Positions 58,035-64,000 of a stretch of 64,000 nt of DNA are shown piece after piece. Source of the DNA: Atriophallophorus winterbourni (taxonomy: Eukaryota > Platyhelminthes > Trematoda > Plagiorchiida > Microphallidae); contig JACCGJ010002778.1 in assembly GCA_013407085.1 (NCBI GenBank), forward strand, positions 1 through 64,000. The letters are read 5' to 3'. Each line of letters begins with the position of its first letter. Position 1 is the stretch's first letter. The position numbers and the translations under genes are program-made. The notes under the pieces are model-generated. The model did no database searches, had not been told where the DNA came from, and saw only the letters and a list, made by a program, of their open reading frames with translations.

Positions 58035-59140
58035 CACGAATTTTTCATCTATATGGTCCAAATGATGGTTCAAGCACATTAAATATGGTAGTTAAAATGA
58101 GAAATGCTGGATCGGTTTCTGGCTTTTACAGGTAGTAAAAATCAGATCATGTAAATTGTGGAAAAAGTAAGGGTTAAGAGAGCAAAAGTATACATATTGA
58201 GCGTTTGGAGCGCTCGAGGCTTACTAAACTGTGATTCTGTATTTTGATAATCGTCGTTCGTTTAACAGCGTCTATCAGAACGTGCGCATTTCACCGCACG
58301 ATGATAGTTGCTTCTATTTCATGAAGGGGCTAAGTAAGGCACAGTCAATGATCCATACATATGAGGTACGTGAAATAACATGTAACAGTCTACTTGCACG
58401 TTGTAGATCAGGAGCGTGAAAAAATCACCACCACAACCCAATTGAAGTTCATTGGAAACAGAAAAGAGTTTCGGAAGCGCTATTCGCAAATAAAAACAAT
58501 TGCATCACTCGCTTTGATCGATTAGCTCAAATATCGGAATAAATGTGAAGGAAAAGGCAGATCATGAGGCATATTACGAAGTGATGTTAACAGTATCAAA
58601 TAAATAGACTTACCCTTTTAAAGCGACCAGACAAGTCACGAAGTTTGGGGTCACTTGAAATATAAAGTTACGGTCGATGAGGGAAGTGTGGTAATAAGGA
58701 AAGAGATAAGTGAACTGTTTAGGATTCAACAAGAAAATGTGGTAAACATCATGTGAGAAAATTTTGTCGAAGGTTTTTAGAGTAATTAAGTGCATGGAAT
58801 TAGCATCTCTTCATCAGGTGATACACCTGTGTGTATAGCGTTGTATGTGCTGTTTATACGAAAAGCAGAACAGTGGGACATGCGTGGAGTCCACCTTGTC
58901 ACTTACCCAGCATCTTGTTAACGATCTAAAGCGGAGGGAGAGTTTACGAAGCGTTACCGTTATTAATATTGCTAGAAAAATGTCAAAATGATATACGAAA
59001 TTTCGTCTTTAATGTCCGACGTTATTCTTGAGCATCGACCATTTTGCGACAGTGAAGGAAAAATTAGTCTCATCTTCGTAATAAAATTGTGTAGACGGTA
59101 TTCAAGTGAGACTAGAGAAATATAATATAATGGTCGACCT
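58035..59140. other. Intergenic, nothing recognised
   Basis: No domain-bearing frame. A CTGATGA on the minus strand near 58815 was examined as a ribozyme core and rejected. Confidence 0.4.
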
Positions 59141-59144
59141 GCCT

Positions 59145-59935
59145 ATCATCAGACCGCGCGTTAGTCTGTGCAAGCTTAACTATACGTTTCAGCGGATCGC
59201 GTAAGAAAAATATCATGAGGCTGGATAAACTTAAACTATCAGATAGATCAGTGGCAGAGAACTATATAACAGCCCTATCTAATGCACTCGGACCCCATCC
59301 CGATAATATTGAGGAGCATTGGGCTCAAATTCAAAGCGCAATGTATCATGCTGGCCTGGAAAGCTGTGGAACATCCAAGCGAACAGGTTCCAATTGGATA
59401 TCTGCTGCTACAGTCAAATTAATTGACCAACAGCGTTCCTTACCTCCGGGGGACAGATATGATGAACAGAGCAGGCAAATTCGTCACCAGTTGAAGACCA
59501 GTCTCAAAACGGACCGAGAATCATAGTGGGAAAAGAGGGCAGGCAAGATGGAAGCAGCCCAAGCAGTTGGCAACACCCGCAAATTGTTCAAGCTTATACG
59601 CTCCACGGGACCCAGGTGGGGTCCGAGGGACCGTGAAGATATGTGGCTGATAACACTCAGTGTGAAGGCAAAAGAAAGGAACCAGCGGCAAGAATCATGT
59701 CATGCTTGTGTTCCCGTTTATCAGTGACCCTCCATTATTCCAAAAAATACAAAAAAGATCAAAAACGGCATGTGTAAACAGACAGACAAAAAATCCCACT
59801 TTTTTCGTTTTATCTTCCTTTCATCATGTACCTTCTTCATGGTATACTTGTTGGCACATCGTCTGTTAAGACTTGTGTAATAACAATAATAATATAATGA
59901 CCAAGGTTATACTTGCATGCCAACTGTTATATAGA
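59145..59935 (+). mobile_element. RTE-like LINE with internal deletion
   Basis: It begins with SDRALVCAKL-like codons at the end of the endonuclease (about 59155), runs through the linker (59215-59526, then a TAG and KRAGKMEAAQAVGN), and near 59605-59630 jumps to the extreme C-terminal PRDREDMWLITLSVKAKERN. The whole RT domain is missing. The 3' UTR 'aacggcatgtgtaaacagac' and 'ttcgttttatctt' matches that at 51,840-51,885. Confidence 0.75.
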
Positions 59936-60006
59936 GTTTGTATATAATGACCAGTTTTCATTGAGCGTGCATATGCTGAAAATTCGTGTACTCGAATAAA
60001 GCCATT

Positions 60007-60034
60007 TTTCTTTCTTTCTTTCTTTCTTTCTTAT
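60007..60034 (+). repeat. TTTC microsatellite
   Basis: About seven TTTC units shortly after the 3' end of the internally deleted RTE. Confidence 0.9.
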
Positions 60035-60451
60035 GTCATATAAATGGTTGAAACTAACCAAGTGGGTATGGATAATCCAAACTCAACTGGTAAGTGATGG
60101 TATATGAGGATATATGACATAAATGCAAAAATAAATTGCCGGGTTTCAGCTAGTTTCTAGTGGATATACATATATAGTCCGACGAAGTGATTTAACAGTC
60201 ACAGACTTTATGGAGGTCAATATACTGTGAGGTTGCCAGGGCTGAAACAGATATGTATGAAAGGGGCACCGAGTGACATGAAGCTCACAATCGGTCGCAT
60301 TTAAATTAGCACGTAGTGATCTGCTTCATTGAACGGTCGATTCCGGCAAGCGAGTACATTGTACCTGGGGTAGAATACATGCGGTCACGGGGTGGAAGTG
60401 AGGTTGCCATTTAAATATATATAAATGCATGCGTAAACCTAACATCTAAAC

Positions 60452-60668
60452 GTGCACAGACGTGCAATCTTGCAGTACTTCTGTGCTGTTTAGTAAACAC
60501 AGTGCTAAATTGATTTGTACCGGTACTTAGCTGCTTAAGAAAACACACTGGAATCTCACTACCATTTCTCCTATCTGTCTAGGCCTGGAGAACCTGACAG
60601 TATCTTAGCACACGTGCAGTATCTGACTGTGCGTCACTTTGCCCCGATCATGCTTGCGATTTCAGACA
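60452..60668 (+). mobile_element. SINE-like copy, full length
   Basis: 'gtgcacagacgtgcaatctt' head, 'tatctgtctaggcctggaga' middle, 'gatcatgcttgcgatttc' tail. Confidence 0.8.
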
Positions 60669-60895
60669 GTCAGCATCTGAGCGGTAAAGGAAGTTAATCA
60701 ATCGTTGATTTTAAACCGTGTTATAAGATTCGAGAAAACTTTTATTAATGGAAACTTCTGAAGCAAAAAGATACAACTAACCTGTTATCGTCTGAATCAC
60801 TGAAGTACTCCATTCTTCGTCAGGAAGAATAGCAATTTTATGTAAAATATATTATCCACCGCGTGCTAAAATACAGGATTTCAAACACTTGGAAG

Positions 60896-61078
60896 TATGG
60901 TATGGTATGAAAGCACAAGCCTGATCCAGGCAAAGTGCCGCATATGAGGGGGGAAATAGAAATGGTAGTGAGACTCCAGCGTGTTTCAGCATGCAGCTCA
61001 CTACCATTGGCCAATCAATTTAGCACGATGTTAGCCGCACAGCACAGAAATGCTGCACGATTGCACATCCGTGCAAAC
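60896..61078 (-). mobile_element. SINE-like copy with internal deletion
   Basis: The tail 'gtatggtatggtatgaaagc' is joined after 'agtgccgcatatgagggg' directly to the 'gaaatagaaatggtagtgag' block, so about 50 bases of the middle are missing. The head is well preserved. Confidence 0.8.
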
Positions 61079-61619
61079 TTGGAAATAAGAAACAATAATT
61101 GATAACCACATTTGAGCATAATAAGGTAATTAATGTACGGTTGTCTAAGGATAGAAAATGATGGAGGACAACGGCTGCGTAAGAAATTAATGAACAGGTA
61201 GCAACGCAGAATGGACGGGGGTAGGATGCTATTCATTCACGATTGATAAATAGCATGTTGAACATAAGATATACGGAAAAGAAAAACTGCTCCCTAAAGC
61301 TAAGTTACAAAGAGCGTTCACCGTACTGCGACTGGGTCAGATCGTATTCTAAAAGATCTACTTAATGGATTGTCAAAATCAAAAATTGAATCGAACATGC
61401 GGGATGAAGAAGTATGTAAGAAGTTGCACCACAGTCATGGAAAGAATATCTCTTGACTGCTTACTTTGAAAGTAACGTAAAGCCTCCGGGGGTTTTGCTG
61501 TTAGAAGTTAAACGGGGATCAAGCACACGACAGGCTGTGCTAATCGACTTGATTCTGTTTGTTGCTGTGGAAGTTGCAGATATTGTAGCTATGGAAACGT
61601 AATAAATATTCGTACTAAG

Positions 61620-61644
61620 ATATATATATATATATATATATATA
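61620..61644 (+). repeat. TA microsatellite
   Basis: An uninterrupted TA run of about 25 bases directly before an RTE 3' fragment. Confidence 0.9.
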
Positions 61645-61646
61645 GA

Positions 61647-62110
61647 ATGGAAAATGGTCGTATTCCGAAAGATCTACTCTACGGTGAGTTGCAATTAGGA
61701 AGTCGACCATTGGGCAGACCGCACTTGCGGTACAAAGATGTTTGCCAAAGAGATATGAAAGCTCTTGACATTGAACCCGCAAGGTGGGAAGAACTTGCTC
61801 TTAACCGCTCACTTTGGAGGCATTGTGTAAAGCGTCGACTGCAAGCCGGGGAGGAGCAAATACAGCTCCTGGCTGCTGAACGCAGATCACGCCGCCGGCG
61901 TGCAACTGATGCAATACAACAGAGTTCTGACTATCGTTGCAAGCGCTGCGGGAGAGATTGTTCCTCCCGAATCGGACTGTTTAGTCATTCAAAAGTTGCA
62001 AAACATGAAATTCATGCGATGTGATGTACATTCATGGTCGACATCGACCGACGGAGGCCAACAACATCCATTTGGTCCCCATGGCTTAGGCATGGTCATC
62101 ATGTCCTAGG
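61647..62110 (+). mobile_element. RTE-like C-terminus with zinc-finger motif and 3' UTR
   Basis: An open frame (61647-62024, 125 codons) reads LGSRPLGRPHLRYKDVCQRD, LWRHCVKRRLQAG and a final CX2C..HX4-5H finger: CKRCGRDCSSRIGLFSH. This C-terminal finger is common in RTE-like proteins. The 3' UTR carries a GGTCGA-CA-TCGACC palindrome at 62036-62049, also seen in the RTE at 51.93 kb. The copy is 5' truncated at the TA repeat; the coding part has no lesions. Confidence 0.8.
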
Positions 62111-62214
62111 GAAGGCAAAGAGCCAGAAACCGGTGGTGGACTGTAGATGCAGGGGATGTGAGCAACACATTGTTTTACACACTTACATTTCATCTAATGT
62201 TTACACCTTAATCT

Positions 62215-62790
62215 GTGACTATTCAACTTATTCTGACGCGATCTATACACTCGAGGTCTTATATGTCAACCCGAAAATGAAGTTTTTACACATCACATCC
62301 TGGCGACAAGTGGTCAATCTCTCGACCAGTTTGTTTGTACATTACGAGGATGTGCACGGATGTGCAATCGTGCAGCATTTCTGTGCTGTGCGGCTAACAC
62401 CATGCTAAATTGATTGGCTAATGGTAATGAGCTTCATGCTGAAACACGCTGGAGTATCACTATTTCCCCCTCTGTCTAGGCTTGGGCAACCTGACAGTAT
62501 CTTAGCCCATTGTATGGCACTTTGCCTGGATCAGGCTTGTGCGTTCATTCATTCATTCACATTACGAGATCTTGCCAAGGATTGTAATTTCAAGTCAGTC
62601 ACTAAAGAACAATGCCAGGACGATGCTATCCGTGATGCATTTATCAGTGGTATCCATTCTAACGAAATTCGTCAGAGGTTGCTAAAACAGTCTGTATTTA
62701 ACTTTCAGAAGGATTTTGATACCACCAGGTCTCTAGAACTAGCCTATCAGCACTCGGAATCGTACATCACTAGACCGAACTGAAGCATAA
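62215..62790 (+). pseudogene. Gypsy-type gag fragment split by a SINE
   Basis: Before the SINE one frame carries NEVFTHHIL and GQSLDQFV (about 62275-62330); after it DLAKDCNFKSVTKEQCQDDA and IRDAFISGIHSNEIRQRLL (62575-62690) follow. This is the capsid-type region of Gypsy gag proteins. The piece ends near 62780 before a TATG repeat. There is no nearby pol; a possible partner family is the element at the left end of the window. Confidence 0.7.
62349..62568 (+). mobile_element. SINE-like copy in gag, 10 bp direct repeat, ATTC tail
   Basis: ACATTACGAG occurs at 62339-62348 and 62569-62578. The insert starts 'gatgtgcacggatgtgcaat' and ends in a run of ATTC units, giving a full-length copy of 220 bases. 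Confidence 0.85.
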
Positions 62791-62799
62791 CCCATGTAT

Positions 62800-62837
62800 G
62801 AATGTATGTATGTATGTATGTATGTATGTATGTATGT
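62800..62837 (+). repeat. TATG microsatellite
   Basis: About nine TATG units; it doubles as the tail (CATA on the other strand) of the adjacent SINE-like copy. Confidence 0.9.
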
Positions 62838-63590
62838 GAAAGCACAAGCCTGATCCGGGCAAAGTGCCGCACAGTCAGAGACTGCACGTGGGCTGAAATA
62901 CTGTCATGTTGCCCAGGCCTAGACAGATATGATAAAAGGAATAGAAAGAAAATAGAAATAGAAATATGTATGTATGTAAGCACAAGCCTGATCCAGGAAA
63001 AGTGCCGCACAGTCATTGACTGCACGTGGGCTTGCATACTATCAGGTTGCCCAGGCCTAGACAGATATGAGAAAGTAAAACTATTTTTGCTGCTATTAGA
63101 ACTACCAAATGTTATTTTTGTCGGTTGAGGCTGCTGATATCGTTTTGAAAATCAGACACATCACTTGGATTACGTCTAATTTTCCAAAATTTCGAGTCAT
63201 CGGCGTATCACAGGCAAGACGATAGTAAAACTTCGGGTAGGTTGCGGCGTACAGTGGAAACCGTGAACCATCATCATCATCATCCGCGAACCGCGCATGG
63301 TGGGCTATTAGTTGGTCATTCTCGGTGATTACTCCACAAATGTTTCACATTCTTTATTCCACATACGTGGGAACAGTTTTTTTAATATGGTTTGCCAGCA
63401 ACCTATCCACAAACTAAGGGAGAACGTGACCAGCTGAAAAAGTGCAACGGCGGGTGAAGAAGAGTACAAGGATTAAAATCAATTCCTTATGTGGAGAGTT
63501 CAAAGCCTTAACCTCATGTCGCTCAGTATTCGGCGTGTGTGCTACGACTTGCTGCTAAATCGTCGCATATTATTGGGAGCTTATAGTGAC
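62830..63590 (+). repeat. CR1/SINE composite, copy 2
   Basis: Reverse complement of 37037-37806, with the same SINE pair, the same CR1 palm remnant and the same C-terminal piece. It differs by scattered substitutions and by an expanded 'catcatcatcat' near 63271. Confidence 0.8.
62838..63080 (-). mobile_element. Two SINE-like tail halves in tandem
   Basis: Units at about 62838-62945 and 62980-63080, both lacking the head, arranged as at 37562-37805 but reversed. Confidence 0.75.
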
Positions 63591-63745
63591 GCGCTGCGGA
63601 GTTTTTCCCTCTCGTGGCGGGCTCAAGAACTCACGGTCGTGCTCTAAAGCTTCAAAAATGAAAAACTACGCCTAACACAAGGATTCAAGCTCTCAACAAG
63701 AATTGTTAACTTGTGGAATCCGCTTCCGGAAGAGGTTATTTCAGC
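63420..63745 (+). mobile_element. CR1-like C-terminal fragment
   Basis: VQGLKSIPYVES-like codons near 63465 and, after frame changes, a NLWNPLPEE-like end near 63705-63735 belong to the CR1-like C-terminus. It has several stops. Confidence 0.65.
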
Positions 63746-64000
63746 AAGATCTGCGGTGTTGGGTCATCCTTACTGTCCTGGATGAAGTACTTTCTTCGCG
63801 AACGCTCCCTCTGTGTTCGTGTGCGTGACTGCTATTCTGCCCGCTTCCCAATCAAGTGCGGTCTGCCACAAGGCTCCGTTCTTGGTCCCCGACTCTTCAT
63901 CATTTTCATCAATGATATTGGCCAAACATTGAATCGCCGTTCCTCCTATTTGCGGACGATGTCGAAATCTGGCGCTCACTCAAATCGCCAAGGGATTCAC
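63745..64000 (+). mobile_element. CR1-like RT fragment at window end
   Basis: The plus strand reads LLSWMKYFLRERSLCVRVRD, then CGLPQGSVLGPRLFIIFIND (about 63855) and a frame-slipped FADDV-like region near 63950. It abuts the previous C-terminal fragment but comes from earlier in the protein, so it is a separate copy. It continues past the window. Confidence 0.8.

Noticed and set aside
58795..58830. CTGATGA on the minus strand with AGAG/CTCT arms
   Set aside because: No GTC triplet and no stem I; the loop would be very long.
62802..63128. Repetitive Met-Tyr-Val-Cys frame
   Set aside because: Translation of a TATG microsatellite and SINE-like tails; the mirror frame at 37505-37807 has the same cause.

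Overview
The window is eukaryotic: two multi-exon protein genes with GT..AG introns of 0.1 to 4 kb sit in a sea of decayed retroelements. The mixture (CR1-like and RTE-like LINEs, Penelope-like elements with GIY-YIG endonucleases, a Gypsy LTR element and a very abundant ~215 bp SINE-like family) suggests a large-genome parasitic flatworm (trematode or cestode). That placement is inference. No bacterial features (operons, ribosome binding sites, CRISPR) are expected or seen.

Layout. 1-3.2 kb: Gypsy-type pol, cut by the window edge. 3.2-16.4 kb: a nest of LINEs. One CR1-like copy on the minus strand is split by a 2.5 kb RTE insertion and two SINE insertions, each with a direct repeat at its ends, and its 5' part is tandemly duplicated as a 1,371 bp unit. 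17.0-34.6 kb (+): a 13-exon gene for an 804-residue TBC-domain Rab GTPase-activating protein of the USP6NL/RN-tre type; its introns hold SINEs, an RTE fragment and two Penelope-like elements. 35.7-37.8 kb: RTE and CR1 debris. 39.4-42.1 kb (-): a two-exon gene for a 128-residue protein I do not recognise. 43.9-54.9 kb (-): nine exons of uridine-cytidine kinase-like 1 (UCKL1; kinase plus UPRT-like domain) through the stop codon, with the first exon(s) not located. Intron 5 of UCKL1 holds a full-length but dead RTE. 56-64 kb: RTE, SINE, Gypsy gag and CR1 fragments.

The two recognised genes are housekeeping or trafficking genes and are not functionally linked. They converge on the 128-residue gene, which lies downstream of UCKL1 on the same strand.

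The most unusual item is a 231 bp element at 53,014-53,244, flanked by a 12 bp direct repeat inside an RTE 3' tail. It has two conserved hairpins and, near its 3' end, a hammerhead-ribozyme-like arrangement (CTGATGAG, a five-pair stem I, a two-pair stem III and a GTC cleavage triplet). Two diverged relatives form a head-to-head pair at 46.4-46.7 kb, and one hairpin shows a compensatory base change between copies. Exon joins, frames and direct repeats were read by eye. Repeat edges are good to roughly 10-30 bases unless a direct repeat defines them.
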